This document shows, one piece after another, positions 29,252 to 38,550 of a stretch of 56,163 nucleotides of DNA (positions are counted from its first letter, which is position 1; each line of letters starts with the position of its first letter). The notes under the pieces were generated by a model. It had not been told where the DNA came from. It did no database searches and saw only the letters and a program-made list of their open reading frames with translations. The DNA comes from Clostridium sp. CAG:571. GTDB lineage: Bacteria > Bacillota > Clostridia > TANB77 > CAG-508. The stretch is taken from the NCBI GenBank assembly GCA_000434015.1, contig HF999504.1, positions 1-56,163 of the forward strand, written 5' to 3'. The position numbers and the translations under genes are program-made.

Positions 29252-30793
29252 TTATTTTGCGTATTCGACAACTCTTATTTCTCTTATTATATTTACTTTA
29301 ATTTGTCCCGGATATTCCATTTCATCTTCTACTTTTTTAGCTATATCTCTTGCCATTAGAGTCATCTCTGCGTCATTTACTTTTTCTGGTTTTACTACAA
29401 TTCTTATTTCTCTACCAGCTTGTATTGCAAATGATTTTTCTACACCTTCAAAAGAATCTGCTATTTGTTCTAGTTGTTCTAGACGTTTGATATATGTTTC
29501 TAATGTTTCTCTTCTTGCTCCTGGTCTTGAAGCAGAAATTGCATCTGCTGCTTGAACTAATACAGCTTCTATTGTTTTTGGTTCTACATCTCCGTGATGT
29601 GCTTGAACTGCATTTATAACCATTTCATTTTCTTTGTATTTTTTAAGTATATCTACACCTATTTCTACATGAGTACCTTCCATATCATGGTCTAATGCTT
29701 TACCTATATCATGTAATAATCCTGCTCTTCTTGCAAGTTTTGGATCTAGTCCTAATTCTTCTGCCATAATTCTAGCTAAATTAGAAACTTCTATTGAATG
29801 GTTTAATACATTTTGACCATAACTTGTTCTATATTTTAGTTTACCAATTAACTTTACTATGTCTGGATGTAACCCAACTACTCCTGTTTCTAGTACTGCT
29901 CTTTCTCCTTCTTCTTTTATTGTTGCTTCAATTTCTTCTTTTGCTTTTTCTACCATTTCTTCTATTTTTGCAGGATGTATTCTTCCATCATTTATTAATT
30001 TCTCTAGAGCAATTTTTGCCACTTCTCTTCTTAATGGATCAAAACCAGAAATTACAACAGCTTCTGGAGTATCATCTATAATTAAGTCTATTCCAGTTAA
30101 CGTTTCTAAAGCTTTAATATTTCTTCCTTCTCTACCAATAATTCTACCTTTCATATCATCATTTGGTAATTCAACTATAGATACTGTTGTTTCAGAAGTA
30201 TGATCTGCCGCACATTTTTGAATAGCATATCCTATTAATTCTTTTGCTGTTTTTTCTGAGTTTTCTTTTACTTTATTCTCATATTCTTTAATAAGATTTG
30301 CTTTTTCCAAAGTTAAATCTTTTTCTAACTCTGATAATAATTGCTTTTTAGCATCATCCTTTGATAAACCTGAGATTCTTTGTAATTCTTGCATTTGTTT
30401 TTCTAATGTAAGTTCTATTTCTTTTGTCTTTTCATCTAATTTTTGGTTTTTAAATTCCAAATCTTTTTCTTTCTTTTCTAAATTATTTGTTCTATTTTCT
30501 AAATTTTCTTCTTTTTGAACAATTCTTCTTTCTTGTAAAAGTACTTCGCCCCTTCTTTCTTTAACCTCTTGATCTAATTCTTCTCTTGCCTTCATAATTT
30601 CTTCTTTTGCCTTGAAGATTTCTTCTTTTTTCTTATTTTCTGCATCTCTAACTGCTGCATCAATTATTCTTTTTGCTTCTTGTTCAGCACTTTTCATTTT
30701 AGATTCAGCTATTTTCTTTCTTATTGTAACACCTACCATTGTAAATATAACTGCTGAGATTAAAAAAATGGCGATATAGATTACATATTGCAT
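29252..30793 (-). CDS. rny: Ribonuclease Y
   Basis: 513 residues, family length. RNase Y is the membrane-bound endoribonuclease that starts mRNA decay in Gram-positive bacteria. One N-terminal membrane helix (1-24), a long coiled coil rich in Glu and Lys (about 30-200), a KH RNA-binding domain with GRIIGREGRNIKALE, and the HD metal site in LLHDIGKALDHDMEGTH. The end REIRVVEYAK is typical. It has its own promoter region upstream (30794-30945) and its own terminator. Confidence 0.97.
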   Translation of the reverse strand: MQYVIYIAIFLISAVIFTMVGVTIRKKIAESKMKSAEQEAKRIIDAAVRDAENKKKEEIFKAKEEIMKAREELDQEVKERRGEVLLQERRIVQKEENLENRTNNLEKKEKDLEFKNQKLDEKTKEIELTLEKQMQELQRISGLSKDDAKKQLLSELEKDLTLEKANLIKEYENKVKENSEKTAKELIGYAIQKCAADHTSETTVSIVELPNDDMKGRIIGREGRNIKALETLTGIDLIIDDTPEAVVISGFDPLRREVAKIALEKLINDGRIHPAKIEEMVEKAKEEIEATIKEEGERAVLETGVVGLHPDIVKLIGKLKYRTSYGQNVLNHSIEVSNLARIMAEELGLDPKLARRAGLLHDIGKALDHDMEGTHVEIGVDILKKYKENEMVINAVQAHHGDVEPKTIEAVLVQAADAISASRPGARRETLETYIKRLEQLEQIADSFEGVEKSFAIQAGREIRIVVKPEKVNDAEMTLMARDIAKKVEDEMEYPGQIKVNIIREIRVVEYAK

Positions 30794-30948
30794 AATCTCA
30801 CACCTCTTTCTATTTAATTTTCAATGTTCCGTATAAAAATATATATAAATAATTCTATTTTGAATATATTTCAACTCACATTTATATTTTATATGTATTA
30901 TTGTAAACTGTCAAGTGATTTTTATGTTATTTCATTCACTTATAATGG

Positions 30949-30984
30949 AAAAAGACCATACTTTTTATATGTATAGTCTTTTCC
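30949..30984 (-). terminator. Terminator after the 66-residue coiled-coil gene
   Basis: AAAGACTATAC and GTATGGTCTTT pair on the minus strand, followed by TTTCC; it lies just past the stop of the small gene. Confidence 0.65.
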
Positions 30985-30989
30985 TTTCG

Positions 30990-31190
30990 TTAATATGCTT
31001 TTTCAAGCAAAAGCTTTTTTAGCTTTTCAAGCTTCAGCTTTTTTTTCTGAATTTCGCAATCCAGTTCATATATCTCCATATAAGAGATACATTTTTGCCT
31101 CAGATCCATTAATCTTATCTGGGCTTTTTTGGTTTCCATACTTATAATTTGTCGTTCCAAAATACGGATTTTTAACTCCAAAAAGCTCAT
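30990..31190 (-). CDS. Small coiled-coil protein, unknown function
   Basis: 66 residues, almost entirely helical, rich in Lys, Leu and Glu with heptad spacing of hydrophobic residues (LEKLKKLLLEKAY at the end). A GGGAAAA site precedes the ATG. Its length and two-helix character recall small Spo0E-like or FlaG-like coiled coils, but the Spo0E signature SxxLD is not there, so I do not assign it. It has its own terminator and lies between rny and xerD, which supports a real gene. Confidence 0.55.
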   Translation of the reverse strand: MSFLELKIRILERQIISMETKKAQIRLMDLRQKCISYMEIYELDCEIQKKKLKLEKLKKLLLEKAY

Positions 31191-31489
31191 ACTGTTTTCC
31201 CTTCTTTCTATGTTGTTGCATGTAACACATACTTATATATATGTATACATTTGGGCTTATATCCTACTATATGAACTACCAAATTAACGGTAGATTACCA
31301 AAAAATTATTTTCCTTATTCAGGATAACTATATATTAGTATAGCACAATTAACATAATAAATCAAATCTATATGCATTATATTAAACATAAAAGAAGTTT
31401 TATATTATAAAAACTCTTTATTTAGAAATAATCTAAAATAAAGAGTTTTCATATGATATATATTTTATATACTATTATATTTTCTAATT
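31191..31489. other. Intergenic region before the small coiled-coil gene
   Basis: 299 bases without a gene. It holds the xerD terminator at its right end and, at 31275-31300, a short hairpin on the minus strand (CTACC with GGTAG around an eight-base loop) inside the leader of the small gene. No known riboswitch is recognised. Confidence 0.5.
31410..31450 (-). terminator. Terminator after xerD
   Basis: AAACTCTTTATTTTAGA pairs with TCTAAATAAAGAGTTT on the minus strand, followed by TTATA. AT-rich but long, and correctly placed 40 bases past xerD. Confidence 0.7.
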
Positions 31490-32371
31490 TTATGCTCTTG
31501 GGTGAGCTTTTCTATATACATTTTTTATTCCTTCATCTTGGAATTGCATATATACTTGTGTAGATGATATATCTGAGTGTCCAAGCATCATTTGTATTGC
31601 TTTTAAATCTGCACCATTTTGTAGTAAATGTGTTGCAAAAGAATGTCTTAATACATGTGGTGTTATATCTTTAGTAATATGTGCTTGTTCTTTATAATAT
31701 TTTACTATTTTCCAAAAACCTTGTCTTGTTAATCTTTTTCCGTTAATATTAACAAATAAAGCTTTTACATTCTCATCTCTAATTAAATATGGTCTTGATT
31801 CTTCTATATATTCTTTTAATGCTTTTAATGATAATGAACCAAGAGGAATGTTTCTTTGTTTTGAACCAAATCTACAAACTACATATCCTTCTTCTAAATT
31901 AACATCATCTATATCTAAAGATATTATTTCTGTAACTCTCATTCCTGTAGCATATGCAAACTCTAGCATTGCTTTATCTCTTGTTCCTTTTAAATCAACA
32001 TCTTTTGGTTGGTCTAATAGTAATTCAATTTCTTTTGATGTTAGAATACTTGGTACTCTTTTTTCAATTTTTGGTGATTGAATATTTACTGTTGGATCTT
32101 CTTTTATAAGTTTTGTTCTTATTAAAAATTGGTAAAAAGATCTAATTGAAGCTAAGCTTCTAGAAATTGTTGATGATTTTTTTCCAATTTCTTGTAAATA
32201 TTGTAAATATTCTTTTATTTTATTTTCATCAGCTTTTAAATAATTTATACTATTTTCGTCAACATAATTGTGATATTGCATAATATCTCTTTTGTATGAT
32301 TGAAGTGTATTATCTGACAATTTCTTATCATTTTGAAGAAATTCCAAAAAAAGTGTTATTTGTTTTTCCAT
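31490..32371 (-). CDS. xerD: Tyrosine recombinase XerD
   Basis: 293 residues, usual for XerC/XerD. It resolves chromosome dimers at dif with its partner. N-terminal SAM-like domain (LSDNTLQSYKRDI), catalytic Arg in ATGMRVTEI, the HVLRHSFATHLL box (His and second Arg), LGHSDISSTQVY with the final His and the Tyr nucleophile. It could be XerC, but the order and the genomic place alone, away from codY/hslVU, favour XerD. The start overlaps the stop of a 14-codon open frame (TAGaATG). Confidence 0.88.
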   Translation of the reverse strand: MEKQITLFLEFLQNDKKLSDNTLQSYKRDIMQYHNYVDENSINYLKADENKIKEYLQYLQEIGKKSSTISRSLASIRSFYQFLIRTKLIKEDPTVNIQSPKIEKRVPSILTSKEIELLLDQPKDVDLKGTRDKAMLEFAYATGMRVTEIISLDIDDVNLEEGYVVCRFGSKQRNIPLGSLSLKALKEYIEESRPYLIRDENVKALFVNINGKRLTRQGFWKIVKYYKEQAHITKDITPHVLRHSFATHLLQNGADLKAIQMMLGHSDISSTQVYMQFQDEGIKNVYRKAHPRA

Positions 32372-32552
32372 TCTAGAGCTCCCCTACTTTTTTAAGATTT
32401 TTGCACATTTCTGGCATGCGCAAAGCCGTATTAACATAAACTATATATGTTATATCAGATTCATTAATAAATGTAAATACATTTTAGCAAAATTCTACAA
32501 ATATTTATATTTTACAAATTAATATTTTATGTATATTGTCATTATGACAATT
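32372..32552. other. Gap between spoIIM and xerD
   Basis: 181 bases. A 17-base palindrome (ATTGTCATTATGACAAT, 32535-32551) lies right after spoIIM. On the minus strand a 9-bp stem (TTTGCGCAT with ATGTGCAAA) and a short open frame ending in a TAG that touches the xerD ATG are visible. Their use is unknown; a CGG in the tiny alternative frame here is not evidence of coding. Confidence 0.35.
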
Positions 32553-33200
32553 TTATAGATATTTAGCTGTATTCATCAAAAGTGGAGAGGAAATATACGT
32601 CTCTATAAAAGATGAAATTATAAAAAAAACTAATATCATAATTGAAAAAATTGTATGTCTATATATTTCTATTTTTATGTTTTCTCTTCTTTTATCCTTC
32701 ATTATTGATTTATATAATTTCATTCCACTTACTCCCAATGCTAATATTGATGGTATAAATAAAATATTTTGTAATAATAAAGATGTTATGGCAAAACATA
32801 TACCTTTTCCGGTTCCTAATGTTGCTAAAACTGAGGCCATTGTATATCCTATACAAAAGCCTTTAAATATAATTATCCCATATACTAAAAATATTCCTAT
32901 TACAGTTGAACTTACAAACCATAATATAATTGCTAGTTTTACATTTTCTATAATAGATGTTTTTAGTAATTTTGTTTTATCTATTTGATAATCTCCTTTT
33001 AATGATTGTACAAATCCTGTAATATAAGTTTGTAATTCTTGCTTTTGAGATTCATTTACATTGTTTATAAATATTACTCCTGCTACAACTCCTATTAAAA
33101 ATAGTATAATTAATATTATATATTCTCTTAAATTATTATTTACATGATTTAATATACAATTTTTTATACTCTTCTTTTTTTTCCTATTGTCTACTCTCAT
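32553..33200 (-). CDS. spoIIM: Stage II sporulation protein M
   Basis: 215 residues from the ATG at 33200, which follows AGGAGG. Five or six membrane helices with the family segments GVVAGVIFINN, FKGFCIGYTMASVLATLG and LLLQNILFIPSILALGVSG. SpoIIM works with SpoIID and SpoIIP in the septal peptidoglycan machine that drives engulfment of the forespore. Its presence supports a spore-forming lineage. Confidence 0.9.
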   Translation of the reverse strand: MRVDNRKKKKSIKNCILNHVNNNLREYIILIILFLIGVVAGVIFINNVNESQKQELQTYITGFVQSLKGDYQIDKTKLLKTSIIENVKLAIILWFVSSTVIGIFLVYGIIIFKGFCIGYTMASVLATLGTGKGICFAITSLLLQNILFIPSILALGVSGMKLYKSIMKDKRRENIKIEIYRHTIFSIMILVFFIISSFIETYISSPLLMNTAKYL

Positions 33201-33270
33201 TTTATTCCTCCTATGCATAAGCTTACTTATACATAATGTCTATTCTATAAAATGAAATTTAGAACTAATT

Positions 33271-34467
33271 TTATTTTTTTGTAGTTACTTTTCCGTAAAC
33301 TCCGCCTCCGCCAGCTTCTATATTTACATTTCCTTCTCTTGCATTTACAATTACATTTGCTATCTTACTACCCACTACTCCTTCTATATCATCAAATGAT
33401 AATTTGTGTAAAATATTCATTTCTGTTTCAAAATTATCTAATAACTTTTCTATCGTTTTTTTACCAAGTCCTGGCATAAAAGTTAATGGTATTTGATAAA
33501 CATATGGTGGTCTAAATTTTGGAGATTTTGTTTCTTTTTTATCCTTAATAACTTCTATTCTATCAAAAACCCCCATTGTAACATGTTCACTTCCACATCT
33601 ATTACATTTAAATATTGGAGCTTTTCCTTCTATAGATTTTCCGCATTCTTCACAAAATGTTCTATGATATTTTCCAAGTTTTGGATCTAATCCATAATTA
33701 CATACAATTTTTCTTCCATTTTCATTTTTTAGTGCCATTAATAATTCTTTGTAACTTATATCTTCTACTAAAATTTTATTATATTCTCTTGCTATTTTTG
33801 GTAAAGAATGTGCATCAGAATTCGTCAAAAATGTTTTATCTTCCAATTCTGATATTTCATCTGCCAAAAAAGTATCTGAACTTAATCCTAACTCAACTGT
33901 ATGAATTCTATTAAATTTTTCTTTAAATATTTTTGACATTCTATCTGTACAATTTCCATAAAAACTCTTATGTGGTGTAAAAGCATGTGCAGGAACTAAA
34001 ATTCCATTATATTTTTCTACAACATCTAACAAATCATACGCTGAAAAATCTGCTCTTTGTGAGCTTAATGTCATATTTTTTATATGATTTTTCATTTCAT
34101 TTGAAAAACCTTTTATGTCTTTTAATTTTGGAAAATAACATAAATTATGAGCACTTCCTGTCTTTCCTTCATCATTTACTTCTGCTGTTTCTATTTCACT
34201 TCCTAAAATTATACAAACTTTATCTTTATATATAATTCCTCCATCTTCTATTTCATATGCTTCTCCTGTAGCTAAAAAGTTTTCAATATCTTCTATTACA
34301 TATGGTGATGCACAATCTATAATTCCAACAACACTAATTCCTTTTCTATCTGCACATTCTTTAGCAATATTTGCAAAATTCAAACTTCTTGCAGCAGTTA
34401 TTTTTATTGGTTTTCCGTTTTCACTTCTTCCTATATGTACATGTAAATCTGCAAATAATTCTTTCAT
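33271..34467 (-). CDS. Endonuclease Q family protein
   Basis: 398 residues. An N-terminal PHP domain with metal ligands in FADLHVHIGRS, ILGSEIETAE, VPAHAFTPHK and NSDAHSL, a zinc-ribbon with CEECGKS and CNRCGSEHV, and a C-terminal helix-hairpin-helix region (MPGLGKKTIEKLLD). This order is that of endonuclease Q, which nicks DNA 5' to deaminated bases. Together with nfo and coaE it forms a housekeeping stretch. Family is clear; activity is inferred. Confidence 0.87.
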   Translation of the reverse strand: MKELFADLHVHIGRSENGKPIKITAARSLNFANIAKECADRKGISVVGIIDCASPYVIEDIENFLATGEAYEIEDGGIIYKDKVCIILGSEIETAEVNDEGKTGSAHNLCYFPKLKDIKGFSNEMKNHIKNMTLSSQRADFSAYDLLDVVEKYNGILVPAHAFTPHKSFYGNCTDRMSKIFKEKFNRIHTVELGLSSDTFLADEISELEDKTFLTNSDAHSLPKIAREYNKILVEDISYKELLMALKNENGRKIVCNYGLDPKLGKYHRTFCEECGKSIEGKAPIFKCNRCGSEHVTMGVFDRIEVIKDKKETKSPKFRPPYVYQIPLTFMPGLGKKTIEKLLDNFETEMNILHKLSFDDIEGVVGSKIANVIVNAREGNVNIEAGGGGVYGKVTTKK

Positions 34468-34514
34468 TTTTATTCCTCCTATGTTATATTTCTTATTATT
34501 AATATTCTTTATTA

Positions 34515-35108
34515 TTAAATTTTTAAATGAATAATAAAGTTTTGTAATTTTTCATTCAATTCTTTTAAACTACCATTATTTTCTATAATATAATTACAAT
34601 TTTTTTCTAAAATTTTATCTTCAAGTTGTTTATTTATTCTATTCTCTGCCTGATTTATATTTATTTTATCTCTTTTACAAATTCTTTCTATTTTTACATT
34701 CTTATCTGCTATTATTCCTAATGTTATATCACAAATTTCGTCTAAACCACTTTCAAAAAGTAATGGAATATCTAATATTATTACTTCTTTATTCTTATTA
34801 AAATTTATCTTTTGTTTTATATTTGACACAACATATTTAAAAGTTATTCTATTTAAAACATCTCTTTTTTCATCATTATTAAATATAATATTGGCTAATT
34901 TTTTTCTATCAATTTCTAGATTCGCCTTTAATATATCTTTTCCAAACTCTTTTTTAATAGCATTGTAATATTTTGTATTAATAGATGCCATACTTTTAGC
35001 AATTTTATCTGCATCAATTATAATTGAATTATCACATTTTTTTGCAATTATTTCTGATACACTACTTTTTCCACTACCAGAATTTCCTGTTATTCCAATA
35101 ATTTTCAA
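34515..35108 (-). CDS. coaE: Dephospho-CoA kinase
   Basis: 197 residues. Phosphorylates dephospho-CoA, the last step of CoA synthesis. P-loop GITGNSGSGKSSVS at 5-18, the DADKIAKS motif, and VIILDIPLLFES, the conserved acidic site and lid start. The usual end with RLxxQ is seen as AENRINKQLEDK. It lies between endoQ and tmcAL; a common arrangement in Firmicutes is proximity to polA, not present here. Confidence 0.93.
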   Translation of the reverse strand: MKIIGITGNSGSGKSSVSEIIAKKCDNSIIIDADKIAKSMASINTKYYNAIKKEFGKDILKANLEIDRKKLANIIFNNDEKRDVLNRITFKYVVSNIKQKINFNKNKEVIILDIPLLFESGLDEICDITLGIIADKNVKIERICKRDKININQAENRINKQLEDKILEKNCNYIIENNGSLKELNEKLQNFIIHLKI

Positions 35109-35142
35109 AATTCACTATCCTTTCTAAACCAAAAAAACATTT

Positions 35143-36375
35143 TTATACAATAACAATTTTATTTGTATAGTCAAGTCCCGCAAAAGAATTTTTACCATAT
35201 GCTAAAGTATATATATCAGTCGCTTTAATATCTACATCTAACATTTCTTTAATAAATTTATTATGATTATTTTCTGTAAATTTTTTAACAGATGTTACAA
35301 TATCTAATTTTGGATTTGCTTTTGACATTTTTGATAATAACTGTTTACCTTTTTCATCCATACCTAAAACTCTTACATATGGTCTAATTTTTTTTGCAAT
35401 TTGCATTTTTTTCTTTGTAATACCTAGTAAAGAACAAAGTAGTATCCTTTGAATTCTAGTAGTTGTATATCTTTTAGATTTTATCATGTTTATTAATTCT
35501 GGTAAATTATTACATGAATTTGCTGCATTTTTTATTGTATTTTCTAAACCTTCTGATACATCTGGAATATTTTGTATTTGTTTTAAAGTCATATTTCTAA
35601 GATTATATATAATTTCTTTTTCATAATTAACTAAATCAAATACAACATTCTCTTTTTGTAATTCTTCCATTAATATTTCATATGAACTTCTTGGCAATAC
35701 TCTACTTAAATCTTCTGTTTGATTTCTTGCAAGTAGTCTTCTTATTGCTGTAGCACTTGCAAAATCGTCAACAACAGCATCATCATTATAATATACTTTT
35801 TCTCTTTTTACTAAAAAAGGTTTTATCGTACTTTTTAATTTTTTTATGGATTTTAAATATTCTATTGCTAATATATTATTAGGACTAGATAATATATTTC
35901 CATATCTTGTATTATCATTCATTATTTTTAACACAGCATTTTCTCTTGCTTTTGGATATGAAACTCCTTTTTTTAATTCTTCTTGTAACAAAACTTCATA
36001 TTCTTTTGGTTCTTGTACTAATAAATTTGCAACATTATTTAGTGCTGCCATATCCCCAGTTTCTGTTCCAAAAGAAATTGATTTTACAATTTTCATACTA
36101 TCTAATATTTTTATTGTTCCAGATGCAAAATTTTCAGCACTTGATATACTATATAATGTTGGTAATTCTATTACTAAATTCACTCCACATTTTAATGCCA
36201 TCTCTGCTTTTTTCCATTTGTTTATAACAGATGTATTTCCTCTTTGAACGAAATTACCACTTATTATTGCAATAACATAATCAGACTCTGTTTCTTCAAT
36301 AGATTTTTGTAAATGATATAAGTGTCCATTATGAAAAGGATTATACTCTGCAATTATTCCTAAAACTCTCGCCAT
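35143..36375 (-). CDS. tmcAL: tRNA(Met) cytidine acetate ligase TmcAL
   Basis: 410 residues. TmcAL activates acetate with ATP and makes N4-acetylcytidine at the wobble base of elongator tRNA-Met. The N-terminal nucleotidyltransferase fold starts GIIAEYNPFHNGHLYHL (HxGH-like), followed by ISGNFVQRGNTSV and KPFLVKREKVYYND. C-terminal helices are typical of the family. Divergent to rnhA; the 140-base spacer should hold both promoters. With QueH it is the second tRNA wobble-base modification enzyme in the window. Confidence 0.9.
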   Translation of the reverse strand: MARVLGIIAEYNPFHNGHLYHLQKSIEETESDYVIAIISGNFVQRGNTSVINKWKKAEMALKCGVNLVIELPTLYSISSAENFASGTIKILDSMKIVKSISFGTETGDMAALNNVANLLVQEPKEYEVLLQEELKKGVSYPKARENAVLKIMNDNTRYGNILSSPNNILAIEYLKSIKKLKSTIKPFLVKREKVYYNDDAVVDDFASATAIRRLLARNQTEDLSRVLPRSSYEILMEELQKENVVFDLVNYEKEIIYNLRNMTLKQIQNIPDVSEGLENTIKNAANSCNNLPELINMIKSKRYTTTRIQRILLCSLLGITKKKMQIAKKIRPYVRVLGMDEKGKQLLSKMSKANPKLDIVTSVKKFTENNHNKFIKEMLDVDIKATDIYTLAYGKNSFAGLDYTNKIVIV

Positions 36376-36526
36376 ACTTTTTCACCTCTTCCATTCGATT
36401 TATCTAGACATACTTGTAGTTTACTGATATAATATCACAAATTACGTAATGTGCCAATAGAATTATTTTTATTTAAACACATTTTATTTAAAATACTAAG
36501 TTATAATTTAAGAAAGGTTGATAATT

Positions 36527-36962
36527 ATGGAAGAAGTTACAATTTATACTGATGGTGCTTGTTCTGGTAATCCTGGTCCTGGTGGTTGGGGTACTATTCT
36601 TATGTATAAAAATACATCAAAAGAAATTTCAGGTTCAAATAAAAACACAACTAATAATATTATGGAAATAACTGCTGTTATTGAACGGTTTAAAACTTTT
36701 AAAATTTCCTTGCAAAGTTAATTTATATAGTGATAGTGCTTATGTTGTAAATGCTTTTAATCAAGGTTGGATATATAATTGGGTAAAAAAAGATTGGAAA
36801 ACAGCAGGAAATGAACCTGTTAAAAATAAAGAACTTTGGCAAGAATTATATAGTCTTACTAAAATTCACACTGTAAAATTTATAAAAGTTAAAGGTCATA
36901 GTGATAATGAGTTCAATAATAGATGTGATGAACTTGCCAGAAACGCTATAAAAAAATTATAA
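36527..36962 (+). CDS. rnhA: Ribonuclease HI, with one +1 site
   Basis: 144 residues through one +1 shift, the family length. Start ATG 36527 follows GAAAGG. RNase HI degrades the RNA strand of RNA-DNA hybrids. All catalytic carboxylates are present: Asp in YTDGACSGNPGPGG, Glu in NNIMEITAV, Asp in YSDSAYVVNAF and Asp in RCDELAR, but the first two and the last two are in different frames. The CGG at 36686-36688 must be read as GGT to join AVIEGLKLLKFPCKVNLYSD. It is one of only two plus-strand genes here, so the CGG effect is not tied to one strand. Confidence 0.92.
36686..36688 (+). other. +1 frameshift site in rnhA (in-frame CGG)
   Basis: Zero frame: ATT GAA CGG TTT and a stop 9 codons later. 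Skipping C gives ATT GAA GGT TTA AAA CTT TTA AAA, the helix before the conserved LYSDSAYV. Confidence 0.9.
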
Positions 36963-37000
36963 AATTACTAAAATGTGTTTCTTTTATATCTCTTGTATAA

Positions 37001-37050
37001 AAAAAGAATTATAAAGTTTCTATTTAAAATAGATTTTATAATTCTTTTTT
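37001..37050. terminator. Two-way terminator between rnhA and the Fic-like gene
   Basis: AAAGAATTATAAA pairs with TTTATAATTCTTT, with A run on one side and T run on the other. Convergent genes on both sides can share it. Confidence 0.75.
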
Positions 37051-37071
37051 AATATACTTAATATTTTTTAG

Positions 37072-38479
37072 TTACATCCACATAGACAAAAATTTATCTT
37101 CTACTTCTTTGCATTTATCAGGATCACTTACTAAATTTTTCATATATTCCTTTTCTATCTTAGTATTTTCTGCAATTAGTAAATGTGCTTTATTAATCGT
37201 ATTTATATACTCATCTTGTTCTTCTTTATCAAAATATGACAAAATATCTTTATCTTGTAGTAAAATATTAGCTACTGCCCTACTAGTTCTTATATTTCCA
37301 TCTATAAATGGATTTATCCTTACCAAACGATAATTTATTCTTGTAACTTCTTTAATAAAACTTCTTGTATCTAAATTATCAGATTCTTTAAGCAATTTTT
37401 TTATTGTTATTACTAAATTTTTCATTGCTTCTTCTATGTCACCATGTTTCACAAATCTTATCTCACGATTATTTTTTTCTATACTAGTATCTATATTTCT
37501 ATATCCAGTTTCTGGATTAACATATTTTTTGTTGTTTTCGTATAAATTACTGCTTATTCCCTTATTTATTTGTTTTATTTGTCCTTCTATTTTAGATTTA
37601 GTTAATTGGTTAAAATCTGTAGATAAAATTAATAGTCCGAGTTACTATATCATAATAAATTTGCTTTATTTCATTAATTTGCTTGTTTGGTGATTCTTTT
37701 TTTATTAACATTTCATATGTTTCGTTTGCCATAGAATTTACTAAATTGTTAAATGTAACATATCTTCTTCCTAGTATTTGTAAATCTGTATCTTTAATTG
37801 CATTTTTTATAATTTCATTTCTAAAGTATCTATTTTCCATTATATTTTTTAAAATATAATTTGCTGTATTACATACTTTTTCTTCTCCCATACTTGATAC
37901 TTCTCTTAATATTTGCTTATATTCTTCTATTAATTCATCTTGATTTTTCCCTTTGTTAAATATTTTATCTATAAATTCTCCTATTTTATCTCTCTGTGAT
38001 AGAATTCTATCATTATGTACTAGATTCTTCACATATGGTTTTATTATTTCCTCTATGACTCTTTCTTTTATATCATCATTATTGCAGCCTAATATTTCTG
38101 TAAAATCATCTTCAAATGGTTCTTCTATTTCTATATCAAATTTTTCAAAATCTGTATCATAAATTTTTTTAAATTTTAACTTTATAAATGGTCCTATTAT
38201 CTCTTCTTTTGTTAAAACTGACAAAACCAACTCTTCTTGTAATTCTTGCATATCACTAAGAAAAGTCATTACAACATTTCTTACTTTCACAATATCTATA
38301 TTAGATTCATTATTTTTTGTAATACCGCTTCTATCTATTGCACTACATCTACATTCATTTAATATTATAGCAATTATTTTTTGAACATCTCTACTTGGGT
38401 TTTCAAATATTTTATCTTTTTCTAGTCCTTTTCCATTTTTTAATAATTTTAAAATATCATTAGCAGTTTCTCTAATCAT
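37072..38479 (-). CDS. Fic-like protein with altered catalytic motif, and one +1 site
   Basis: 468 residues through one +1 shift. The N-terminal 280 residues are helical, with no family I recognise. The C-terminal 190 form a Fic/DOC domain, whose motif normally reads HPFxxGNGR; here it is RINPFIDGNIRTSR, so the catalytic His is Asn and the second Gly is Ile. Such a change should abolish AMP transfer in the usual way; the protein may bind nucleotides only, or use another chemistry. The +1 site at 37637-37639 lies before the Fic part, so all of the Fic domain depends on the shift. Zero frame ends with FIYRF. Confidence 0.78.
37637..37639 (-). other. +1 frameshift site in the Fic-like gene (in-frame CGG)
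   Basis: Zero frame: GTA ACT CGG ACT and stop after 8 codons. Skipping C gives GTA ACT GGA CTA TTA ATT TTA and an open frame through the whole Fic domain. Confidence 0.85.
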
Positions 38480-38550
38480 ATTACTTTACTCCTTTATCTT
38501 TTGAATGATTTGTACTTTTACCAATATTGTTCTTTATGTTTTTTTATTAA

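Noticed and set aside
30990..31190. The 66-residue protein as a Spo0E-type phosphatase
   Set aside because: The length and helices fit, but the SQELD-type signature is absent.
32415..32430. An in-frame CGG in a tiny open frame upstream of xerD
   Set aside because: The open frame has no ribosome site or homology, so the codon phase is meaningless there.
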